From the NCBI RefSeq assembly GCF_038561935.1, contig NZ_CP102770.1, positions 6,882,001 to 6,946,000 on the forward strand: a DNA stretch of 64,000 bases. The letters are read 5' to 3'. The position numbers and the translations under genes are program-made. Positions within the stretch are counted from its first letter, which is position 1, and every line of letters starts with the position of its first letter. Shown piece by piece: positions 57,353-64,000 of this stretch. Below the pieces are notes generated by a model. The model was not told the origin of the DNA and made no database searches. It saw only the letters and a list, made by a program, of their open reading frames with translations. Source of the stretch: Myxococcus stipitatus. GTDB lineage: Bacteria; Myxococcota; Myxococcia; Myxococcales; Myxococcaceae.

Positions 57353-58597
57353 ATGCAGAAGCGGCGCGTCGTGGTGACGGGAATGGGGCTCATCAGCCCC
57401 TGCGGCACGGGCGTGGAGAAGAGCTGGTCCGCGCTGGTGCGCGGTGAGAGCGGCGTGGGCCCCATCACCCTCTTCGACGCGAGCCAGCTGGACTGCCAGA
57501 TTGCCGGCGAGGTGAAGGACTTCCGGGTGGAGGACCACATCGAGCGCCGCGAGGCCCGGCGCATGGACCGCTTCTCGCACTTCGCGGTGGCGGCGGCGGA
57601 CATGGCGGTGGCGGACGCGGGGCTGAAGGTCACGCCCGGGAACGCCGAGCGCGTGGCGACCATCATCGGCTCGGGGATTGGCGGAATCGGGAGCCTGGAG
57701 GACACGTTCCGCCTGGTCATGGAAAAGGGCCCGGACCGCATCAGCCCCTTCTTCGTCCTGCAGATGGTCATCAACATGGCGCCCGGCTACGTGAGCCTGC
57801 GCCACGGCTTCAAGGGTCCCTCCTGGGCCCCCAACTCCGCGTGCTCCACCAGCGCCCACGCCATTGGCGAGGCGATGCGCGGCATCCAGCGCGGCGAGTT
57901 CGACGTGGCGGTGGCCGGCGGCGCGGAGGCGCCCATCTCGCTCCTGGGTGTCGGCGGCTTCGCCGCCATGCGCGCCTTGTCCCTGCGCAACGACGCGCCC
58001 CATGCAGCGAGCCGCCCCTTCGACGCGGACCGGGATGGCTTCGTCATCGCCGAGGGCGCCGGCATGCTCGTGCTCGAGGCGCTGGAGCACGCCCAGGCCC
58101 GAGGCGCGCGCATCCTCGCGGAGCTCACCGGCTACGGCGCCAGCTCCGACGCGTACCACATCACCCAGCCCGCGCCCGAGCACGAGGGCGCCCAGCGCAG
58201 CATGCGCGCCGCGCTCAAGGACGCGGGCATGGGCCCCGGCGACATCGGCTACATCAACGCGCACGGCACCTCCACCGACGTGGGGGACCTGCTGGAGGCG
58301 CAGGGCATCGCCCAGGTCTTCGGGGAGACGGCCCGCGCGGTGGCCATCTCCTCCACCAAGTCCATGACGGGCCACATGAACGGGGCCGCGGGCGCGGCGG
58401 AGGCCGTCATCAGCGTGCTCGCCCTCACGCGAGGCGTGCTGCCCCCCACCATCAACCTCCAGCGACAGGACCCACGCATCACCCTGGACTGCGTGCCCAA
58501 CACCGCGCGCGAGGTTCGCGTCGACGCGGTGATGAGCAACTCCTTCGGGTTCGGCGGCACCAACGTGTCGCTCATCTTCCGCGGGATGATCTCTTGA
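57353..58597 (+). CDS. fabF: Beta-ketoacyl-ACP synthase II-type (FabF-like)
   Basis: A 414-residue condensing enzyme. The Cys-His-His triad is complete: Cys164 in [14 protein letters not shown], His304 in [11 protein letters not shown] and His341 in [10 protein letters not shown]. The start [15 protein letters not shown] is typical and has AAGGAG 6 bases upstream; a longer in-frame start is unlikely. It stands apart from a fatty-acid synthesis cluster and faces a thioesterase-TetR unit, so it is more likely a specialised or accessory KS than the housekeeping FabF. Confidence 0.88.
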   Translation: MQKRRVVVTGMGLISPCGTGVEKSWSALVRGESGVGPITLFDASQLDCQIAGEVKDFRVEDHIERREARRMDRFSHFAVAAADMAVADAGLKVTPGNAERVATIIGSGIGGIGSLEDTFRLVMEKGPDRISPFFVLQMVINMAPGYVSLRHGFKGPSWAPNSACSTSAHAIGEAMRGIQRGEFDVAVAGGAEAPISLLGVGGFAAMRALSLRNDAPHAASRPFDADRDGFVIAEGAGMLVLEALEHAQARGARILAELTGYGASSDAYHITQPAPEHEGAQRSMRAALKDAGMGPGDIGYINAHGTSTDVGDLLEAQGIAQVFGETARAVAISSTKSMTGHMNGAAGAAEAVISVLALTRGVLPPTINLQRQDPRITLDCVPNTAREVRVDAVMSNSFGFGGTNVSLIFRGMIS

Positions 58598-58617
58598 GTG
58601 GCTCCCCTGCTCCCCAT

Positions 58618-58640
58618 GTAAACCAGGAATACTCGTTTAC
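58618..58640. promoter_or_regulatory. GTAAAC inverted repeat upstream of the ScfR-like gene
   Basis: GTAAAC (58618-58623), 11 nt, GTTTAC (58635-58640), with a third GTAAAC at 58674-58679 next to TTGACA (58682-58687). Together with the palindrome at 58840 it fills much of the 326-base gap between the ketoacyl synthase and the next gene. The binding protein is unknown. Confidence 0.4.
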
Positions 58641-58839
58641 CAATACGTGTCGAGCGTGTGGCGCGCCGCGGCGGTAAACATTTGACAACGTGCGTCGAGA
58701 GGCGCTCCGGACGCACATCCACCCGAGGATAACTTCAAGCAATTCCATGAGGTTACAGATACTCAAAGGGTAAGCGCCCGGTGGAGGACGCCCCGTTCGT
58801 CGCCATCCGCACAGGGAGGGGGGCCTCCGAAAACGTTGA

Positions 58840-58865
58840 TTGCAAATCGGTAAATCGATTTGCAA
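58840..58865. promoter_or_regulatory. Probable autoregulatory operator of the ScfR/RamB-like regulator
   Basis: Perfect 10-bp arms TTGCAAATCG (58840-58849) and CGATTTGCAA (58856-58865) around a 6-nt spacer. The TTTGCAAA core matches the RamB recognition motif known from corynebacteria. It lies 59 bases upstream of the start of the RamB-like gene. Confidence 0.75.
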
Positions 58866-58923
58866 AGTGGCTGAAGGGGCCCGGGGCGCGAGGCCTGGAG
58901 CACCCGACGGACCCGACTCAGCC

Positions 58924-60585
58924 ATGAACGACAACGCACTGAACGCCAACGTGGGCTTGAAGCTCCGCGGCCTGCGTCTTGCCCGGAACATCAAGCAAGC
59001 CGACGCGGCGAAGGACCTGGGAGTCTCTCCCGCCTACCTGAACCTCATCGAGAAGGGGAAGCGGGTGATGCCCTTCCCGCTGCTCTGGAAGGCGCTGAGG
59101 TACTTCGACCAGGACCCCGAGCAGTTCATGTCCACGCTGGGCGAGGGCCGCGTGGATGAGGCGCTCGCCAAGCTCCTCGACGAGCCGCTGCTCAAGAGCC
59201 TGGACATCGACCCGGAGTCGCTCCAGTCGCTGTCGGCGGAGCCGAAGCTGGCCGGCACGGTGGCCGCGCTGTTCAACCTCTACAAGAACACCCGCACGCA
59301 GCTGGAGAACGTGCTGGCGCAGCTCAACGTGGAGGAGCGCACGCGCGCGCAGGGCGGTGCGGGCAACGGCACGGTGCCCGGCGTGCGCTTCGACTACTCA
59401 CCGTTCGACGAGGTGAGTGACTTCCTGGAGACCCACCGCAACTACTTCCCGGAGATTGAAGAGCAGGCGGAGGAGCTGCGGCGCGACGTGAGCCTGGAGC
59501 GGCAGCTCACCAGCGGGCAGCTCGTGCAGCTGCTGGAGCGGCGCTTCGGCTATCGCGTGCGCTTCGACACCGCGCCCAGCGGCTCGTCCGTGGTGCGGCG
59601 GTTGGACCCGGAGGAGCAGACGCTCACGCTGTCGCCGGACCTCACCGAGCAGCCGCTCAAGTTTCAAATCGCCGCGTCCATGGGCCTGTTGATGCTGGAC
59701 CGCGAGAAGCTGGTGGAGCGCATCCTCGGCGCGGGGCGCATGCGGCACGCGGAGACGCAGCGGCTCATCAAGGTGAACCTGGCCAACTACTTCGCCGGCG
59801 CGCTGATGCTGCCCTACGGGGACTTCTTCAAGGAGGTGCAGCGCACGCGCTACGACGTGGAGCTCTTGTCGAGCATCTTCGGCTCCACCTACGAGACGGT
59901 GGCCCACCGGCTGTGCAACCTGTCGGACCCCAAGCGCCCCGGCATCCCCTTCCACTTCCTGCGCTCGGACATCGCCGGCAACATCTCCAAGCGCTACAGC
60001 GGCACCGGCATCCGCTTCGCCACCGGCGGCGGCAGCTGCGGCAAGTGGGCCGTGCACCTGGCCTTCCTCAACCCGTCCCAGCTCACCCGGCAGTACTCGA
60101 TGATGCCGGACGGCACGACGTACTTCTGCTTCGCGAAGGTGCAGCTGCAGCCCATCGAGGGCTCCATCGTCAAGGGCACCGCGTACTCCATCGGCCTGGG
60201 CACCCACGCGGAGAACGCCAAGTTCCTGGCGTACGGCCTGCCCACCCATGACTTGCGCAAGGATGCCATCCCCTCCGGCATCTCCTGCCGCTTCTGCGAG
60301 CGCACCGACTGCAACCAGCGCGCGGCCGCCAGCTACCGCTTCGCCTTCGCCTTCGACGAGTACACGAAGAAGGACTGTTTCTTCTCCCCGCTGCTCGGCT
60401 ACGAGCAGGGCGACAAGCAGGAGAAGGACCGTCATCACGGGCACCACGGTGGGTCCACCGCGGGGGCCCACGCCGCCACCGGAAATGGCGACCCGCTGCA
60501 TCCGGGCGTCAACGGCGCTGACCGGAGCGAGAAGCACGATTCGTTGGACAAGGCCGCCCGGCGCCGCAAGGGTGGTGACGCGTGA
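58924..60585 (+). CDS. ScfR/RamB-type XRE regulator with degenerate IrrE domain
   Basis: A 553-residue transcription factor. The XRE helix-turn-helix is N-terminal (GLKLRGLRLARNIKQADAAKDLGVSPAYLNLIEKGKR, in blocks; ~11-48). A central ImmA/IrrE-like domain follows (~250-340), then a C-terminal DUF2083-type domain with CRFCERTDCNQRAAAS. The IrrE zinc motif is lost: where HExxH is expected the sequence reads IAASMGLLML. RamB-type proteins regulate acetate, propionate and glyoxylate metabolism and may sense acyl-CoA. The C-terminal ~50 residues are a low-complexity His/Gly tail. Its likely operator lies just upstream. Confidence 0.88.
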   Translation: MNDNALNANVGLKLRGLRLARNIKQADAAKDLGVSPAYLNLIEKGKRVMPFPLLWKALRYFDQDPEQFMSTLGEGRVDEALAKLLDEPLLKSLDIDPESLQSLSAEPKLAGTVAALFNLYKNTRTQLENVLAQLNVEERTRAQGGAGNGTVPGVRFDYSPFDEVSDFLETHRNYFPEIEEQAEELRRDVSLERQLTSGQLVQLLERRFGYRVRFDTAPSGSSVVRRLDPEEQTLTLSPDLTEQPLKFQIAASMGLLMLDREKLVERILGAGRMRHAETQRLIKVNLANYFAGALMLPYGDFFKEVQRTRYDVELLSSIFGSTYETVAHRLCNLSDPKRPGIPFHFLRSDIAGNISKRYSGTGIRFATGGGSCGKWAVHLAFLNPSQLTRQYSMMPDGTTYFCFAKVQLQPIEGSIVKGTAYSIGLGTHAENAKFLAYGLPTHDLRKDAIPSGISCRFCERTDCNQRAAASYRFAFAFDEYTKKDCFFSPLLGYEQGDKQEKDRHHGHHGGSTAGAHAATGNGDPLHPGVNGADRSEKHDSLDKAARRRKGGDA

Positions 60586-61460
60586 GCATGCATCCTTCCG
60601 AAGACACCGAACGCGCCCACCTGCTCGAGGCGCTCCAGAAGCAGAAGAACACGCTGGCCTCGCTGCGCATCACCGGCTCGCCCACCCAGGTGGGGCAGGA
60701 GCTGGTGAGCCTGGCGGAGGTGCACGGCCTGCTCGAGGACCATGCCGCGAGCCGCCAGTGCTACGAGGAGGCGCTCGCCCTGTTCAAGGAGGCTGGCTAC
60801 AAGCCGGGCCAGGCCCAGGCCTGCTTCGGGCTGGGCGTGGTGAAGGCGAACTTCGAGGACCACCGCGGCGCGGTGGAGCTCATGGCCCAGGCCGCCATGC
60901 TCTTCAACGAGACGAAGGACCGCGAGGGCGAGGCCATGTGCCGCGCGTGCGTCGGCGAGTCCCTGCGCGCGCTGGGCCAGCCGGAGGCCGCCGAGGAGAA
61001 GTACCAGGAGGCCCTCATCCTCTACCGCCAGACGCGCAACACCGAGCGCACCGCGCGGCTGCTGCTGGATATCGGCGACATCCGCATGGAGAAGGCCGAG
61101 TACGAGCCGGCGCGAAAGCGCTTCCTCGAGGCCATTCCCATGCTGGAGAAGGGCGAGGACCCGGAGGCGCTCGCGCTGGGACACCTGCTCCTGGGCGAGT
61201 CCGAGGGACTGCTGGGTCAGCACGAGGCGGCGCGTACGCACCTCTTGCGCGCGGTGGAGCTCTACCAGGAGCTGCACGACCACGTGTACGAGGCCCGCGC
61301 CCGCTGGGACCTGGGCCTGTCCTGCTTCTACACGCAGGACCTGGCCGCCGCGCGCGAGCAGCTGGAGGCCGTGCTCCCGCTCTACGAGGAGCAGGGCCGC
61401 GCGGACGAGGTCGCCAAGGTGCGCAACATCCTGGCCCACTTCGCCGCGCGCGGCGCCTGA
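60582..61460 (+). CDS. Tetratricopeptide-repeat protein (292 aa)
   Basis: A soluble protein built from about six TPR units (CYEEALALFKEAGYKPGQAQACFGLGVVKANFEDHRGAVELM, in blocks; further units at EEKYQEALILYRQTRN, EPARKRFLEAIPMLE, AARTHLLRAVELYQEL). The GTG start overlaps the upstream TGA (GTGA), so it is translationally coupled to the ScfR-like regulator and probably works with it, perhaps as a binding partner. An ATG two codons in is an alternative. Confidence 0.85.
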   Translation: MSMHPSEDTERAHLLEALQKQKNTLASLRITGSPTQVGQELVSLAEVHGLLEDHAASRQCYEEALALFKEAGYKPGQAQACFGLGVVKANFEDHRGAVELMAQAAMLFNETKDREGEAMCRACVGESLRALGQPEAAEEKYQEALILYRQTRNTERTARLLLDIGDIRMEKAEYEPARKRFLEAIPMLEKGEDPEALALGHLLLGESEGLLGQHEAARTHLLRAVELYQELHDHVYEARARWDLGLSCFYTQDLAAAREQLEAVLPLYEEQGRADEVAKVRNILAHFAARGA

Positions 61461-61491
61461 GGACGCCGCCACACACCCGAGGGGCGCCGCA

Positions 61492-61986
61492 TCACGCCTG
61501 GATGCCAGCGCCCACCGCGAGGGCCAGGAGGCCCAACACGCCCACGGCGATGAGGGCATAGCGCCACTCGCCGCGCAGTCCCAGGAGCGTCCCCGCCACC
61601 CCCAGCCGCGCCACGGGCGTCACCAGCAGGAGTGACGCCGCCGCCTTGCGCAGCTGGTCGATGGCGACGTGGATGCTCTCGGTCTCCGGCAGCGCCTCCA
61701 GGCAGAGCGACAGCACGAACATGCCGCCGCTCAAGAGCGCGCCCACGCGCAGCACCCGCGCGATCCAGCGGTCTCCCGCGAGCGTCCTGTCCCGGACGCG
61801 GCCCAGTCCCGGCGCGGGCGCCTGGGCGGTGGCCGCGGTGACGGGCTCCGCATCCAGCTCCGGGGCGGTCTCCACCCTCGCCCGGGCCGCCACCAGGGTG
61901 TTGTGTCCCAGGGACAGGGGGTCCGCCATCATCGCCGCGGAGACAGGCGGCGGCACGCCACCACCGTCCGGCTCTTCCTCTCTCAC
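61492..61986 (-). CDS. DUF1634-type membrane protein
   Basis: A 164-residue protein with three hydrophobic segments in its C-terminal half (VGALLSGGMFVLSLCLEAL, SLLLVTPVARLGVAGTLLG, YALIAVGVLGLLALAVGA). This arrangement is typical of DUF1634 proteins encoded beside TauE/SafE permeases. The GTG start overlaps the permease stop (GTGA), supporting translational coupling. The N-terminal ~70 residues are a soluble Ala/Pro-rich extension. Confidence 0.82.
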   Translation of the reverse strand: MREEEPDGGGVPPPVSAAMMADPLSLGHNTLVAARARVETAPELDAEPVTAATAQAPAPGLGRVRDRTLAGDRWIARVLRVGALLSGGMFVLSLCLEALPETESIHVAIDQLRKAAASLLLVTPVARLGVAGTLLGLRGEWRYALIAVGVLGLLALAVGAGIQA

Positions 61987-62765
61987 TTCCACACGCTCGG
62001 CCACAGTCCCGCCCCTCCCTTCCACAACATCTGCCCCGCCACCACCAGCAGCACCAGCGCGAAGAGCTTCTTGAGCACCGTCGTAGGAACCTTGGGCATC
62101 AGCTGGCCGCCGGCATACGCACCCGCCAGGACCCCCACCACCAGGGGAGACACCAGCGCCAGCTTCAGGTGTCCGCGGAGGGCATAGGCGGCCACGCTCG
62201 CCGCGCCCGTCACGCCAATCATCAGGTTGCTGGTGGCGCTGGCCACCTTGAAGGGCACGTGCATGCCGTAGCTCATCAGCGGCACCTTCAGCGGTCCGCC
62301 CCCCACGCCCAGGAGCGCGGAGAGCCCTCCCGCCACGAACGAGCCGGAGATGCCCAGCGGATAGTTCGTCGGCCGGTAGTCGTCGAGCGTCGCGGGCTCC
62401 GCGCGCGGCGAGCGCAGGAACAGCATCTGCAGCGAGACGTAGAGGGTGAACAGGCCGAACACCACCGCCACCATCGCGGGCGCGAGCAGCGCGGCCACCA
62501 GTCCTCCGGCGATGGCCCCCAGCACCGTGGACAACTCCAACGTCAGCCCCAGCCGGATATCGCTCAGGTGGTTGTCCACGTAGCCGGCCGCCGCGGCGCA
62601 GGAGTTGGCCACCACGCATAACAGGCTGGCCGGTATCGCCTCCTCCAGGGGGACGTTGAAGCCCAGCACCAGGGCCGGCACCAACACGATGCCGCCGCCA
62701 ATGCCCAGCATCGCCCCCAGCGCCCCCGCGAGCACGCCCACCACCATGAGGAGAAGAACCGTCAT
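61983..62765 (-). CDS. TauE/SafE-family permease (DUF81)
   Basis: A 260-residue inner-membrane permease with about eight hydrophobic segments and the family halves GAMLGIGGGIVLVPALVLGF (N-terminal) and ALLGVGGGPLKVPLMSYGM (C-terminal). The two halves are internal repeats. Family members move sulfite, sulfonates or similar organic anions; the substrate here is unknown. The DUF1634 partner follows with overlapping codons. Confidence 0.92.
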   Translation of the reverse strand: MTVLLLMVVGVLAGALGAMLGIGGGIVLVPALVLGFNVPLEEAIPASLLCVVANSCAAAAGYVDNHLSDIRLGLTLELSTVLGAIAGGLVAALLAPAMVAVVFGLFTLYVSLQMLFLRSPRAEPATLDDYRPTNYPLGISGSFVAGGLSALLGVGGGPLKVPLMSYGMHVPFKVASATSNLMIGVTGAASVAAYALRGHLKLALVSPLVVGVLAGAYAGGQLMPKVPTTVLKKLFALVLLVVAGQMLWKGGAGLWPSVWK

Positions 62766-62891
62766 TCCTTCACGAGAATAGGAGCGCCACCGCACGGCGC
62801 CCAGCGGCATTCCCCGAGGGGAACCTGGCTCGCCAGGACGGTTGCTCCGCGCGCGTAATATCTCCTGCACCCCGGGGCATGGGGCCGCCCG

Positions 62892-63785
62892 CTACGCGGC
62901 GCGGGCCCCCAGGGTTCCCTCGGGGAAGGCCTCCAGGAAGCGGGCTCGCGTACGGGGTGTGAAGGTGCCCCTTGCCATGTAGCCGTGCAACCTCCGAAGC
63001 ACGCCCCGCGCCGACTCCAGCGCACCCTCGACCTCCTGGGCGAAGTCGAAGGTGTCATTGCGATACAGCTCCTGGAAGGACAAGCGAGCAAACGCCGGGA
63101 GCGCGCGCGTGCGTCCCATGGGGCTGGAGAGAAACAACCCGGAGACATAGAGGCCGCGCACCCACCCGTCGACCTCGGCCTTGGCGGGGGCCTGCCCCAC
63201 GCGCTCCTGCGAGGACAGCCGCACCAGCTCGTAGATGCCGCGCCCGATGCCGCGCCATGGGAAGCCCGGACTCTTCACCACCTGACACTTCTCGCGCAGC
63301 CGGGGCGTGCCCAGGAGGTCCATGCCGTGCAGCTCGCGCAGGTAGAAGAGCGTCTGGGCCCACTCGATGTCACGGTGCGCGGACAAGGGCCGCTCGCCCC
63401 GTCGGCGGTGCCGCTCCACCAGCCCGTCCACCACCGGATACAGCCGCCGGTCCAAGCACAGGTGCGTGAAGTATCCGGCGAGCAGGGCCAACCCCGGCTC
63501 GGTGCCCACCAGCGCGCCCGTCGCCACCAGCTCCGCCATCTTCAGCCCGAAGCCCACCGGCGCGCGCTCGTGATACAGCCGCGCGAAGGGAGGCAGCTCG
63601 CGCTCCGGAAGGAACGCCGCGAGCCCGCCCCGGATGCCCTCGCACAGCGGCAGGTCCGGCAGCGCCGCGCCGAAGCGCGCGTACGGCAGGTCCTCGGAGA
63701 GCGCGCGCACCCAATCCGCCGGCAGCTCTCCGGGATTCACGGCCAACCGTTCGATGGCGGTCAGATGCATCAACAAGGTGGGCAT
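62892..63785 (-). CDS. Zinc-dependent phospholipase C-like domain protein
   Basis: A 297-residue soluble protein. The N terminus MPTLLMHLTAIERLAVNPGELP and the later ALLAGYFTHLCLDRRLYPVV and SAHRDIEWAQTLFYLRE provide the His and Asp ligands expected of the zinc-dependent phospholipase C/S1-P1 nuclease fold (PF00882-type). There is no signal peptide. The role is unknown; cytoplasmic members are often annotated only by fold. ATG 63785 is chosen over an upstream Met that adds a non-homologous segment. Confidence 0.72.
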   Translation of the reverse strand: MPTLLMHLTAIERLAVNPGELPADWVRALSEDLPYARFGAALPDLPLCEGIRGGLAAFLPERELPPFARLYHERAPVGFGLKMAELVATGALVGTEPGLALLAGYFTHLCLDRRLYPVVDGLVERHRRRGERPLSAHRDIEWAQTLFYLRELHGMDLLGTPRLREKCQVVKSPGFPWRGIGRGIYELVRLSSQERVGQAPAKAEVDGWVRGLYVSGLFLSSPMGRTRALPAFARLSFQELYRNDTFDFAQEVEGALESARGVLRRLHGYMARGTFTPRTRARFLEAFPEGTLGARAA

Positions 63786-63918
63786 TGCCCTGACTGCTAC
63801 CCAGCCCCTCGCGGCAATGCAACGCTCGAATGGAATCCAACGCTTTGCGTGCAACAAGGCGGGCGTTACAGTCCGCGGCTTCGATTCCCCCCTCTCCCGT
63901 TCAGGAGTTCATCGGCCC

Positions 63919-64000
63919 ATGAATTTCACCTTCGTCACCGGCGACGCCACCCTTGCGAATGGCGAGCTGCTCGTCATTCCGCTCTTCGAGGGCGAGCTGA
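63919..64000 (+). CDS. pepA: Probable leucyl aminopeptidase, N-terminal fragment
   Basis: The first 27 codons read MNFTFVTGDATLANGELLVI then PLFEGEL, and the window ends inside the gene. The pattern (a short beta strand, then LLVIPLFEGEL) fits the N-terminal regulatory domain of M17 leucyl aminopeptidases, whose catalytic half lies outside the window. The call rests on few residues. Confidence 0.5.
   Translation, partial: MNFTFVTGDATLANGELLVIPLFEGEL

Noticed and set aside
60248-61561. 437-codon plus-strand frame overlapping the ScfR-like and TPR genes
   Set aside because: It is a shifted frame over two genes with clear domains and coupled start codons; its translation is Arg/Gly/Ala-rich without structure.

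Overview
The window is a 64-kb, roughly 70% G+C chromosomal segment from a myxobacterium, most likely Myxococcus or a close relative such as Corallococcus. The evidence is the very high third-position GC, the abundance of lipoproteins and TPR/FHA proteins, an FHA-type enhancer-binding protein, M36 and M57 secreted proteases, and the gene order groESL ... smc, which I recall from Myxococcus xanthus. There is no phage, plasmid origin or CRISPR array.

Layout. 1-9.5 kb: the end of phosphoglucomutase, a DoxX protein, RNA polymerase omega, a NUDIX hydrolase with two unknown genes, the CIRCE-controlled groES-groEL operon, glutaredoxin, an unusual FHA/AAA+ regulator and a lipoprotein. 9.5-25 kb: smc, a CNNM/CorC-type transporter with a TPR protein, a CapA-like lipoprotein, a 40-residue very basic protein, the prfA-prmC-murA operon, a zinc-ribbon protein, and a lipoprotein with four PPC repeats. 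25-30 kb: a small FHA protein, a leucine-rich-repeat-like protein, and a divergent AraC regulator and methyltransferase.

30-39.3 kb looks like an accessory region. It holds secreted proteins and a secreted M57 protease with two LCCL domains. It also has broken remnants (a MocR regulator, a second copy of a small secreted protein, an IS3 transposase), a LysR/SDR pair, a LysM protein, a tRNA 3'-end fragment and an intact tRNA-Gly(CCC). 39.5-48.2 kb: an M36 protease, a patatin-like protein with a possible outer-membrane barrel, a radical SAM protein, a chalcone-isomerase-like protein and serC.

The two most interesting loci lie side by side at 48.3-54.5 kb. The first is a tightly packed operon of ECF sigma factor, zinc-finger-like anti-sigma factor, caspase-fold lipoprotein with a C-terminal barrel-like domain, and Cys-rich lipoprotein. 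The second, convergent with it, is a bufferin-like RiPP cluster: a small Cys-motif precursor, a DUF692/MNIO metalloenzyme and a DUF2063 partner.

54.5-64 kb: an M61-like peptidase, a TetR-thioesterase unit divergent from a ketoacyl-ACP synthase around a perfect palindrome, a ScfR/RamB-type regulator preceded by its probable operator, a TPR protein, a TauE/DUF1634 transporter pair, a zinc-dependent phospholipase C-like protein, and the first codons of a probable leucyl aminopeptidase. Functional calls come from motifs read by eye; no database search was run.
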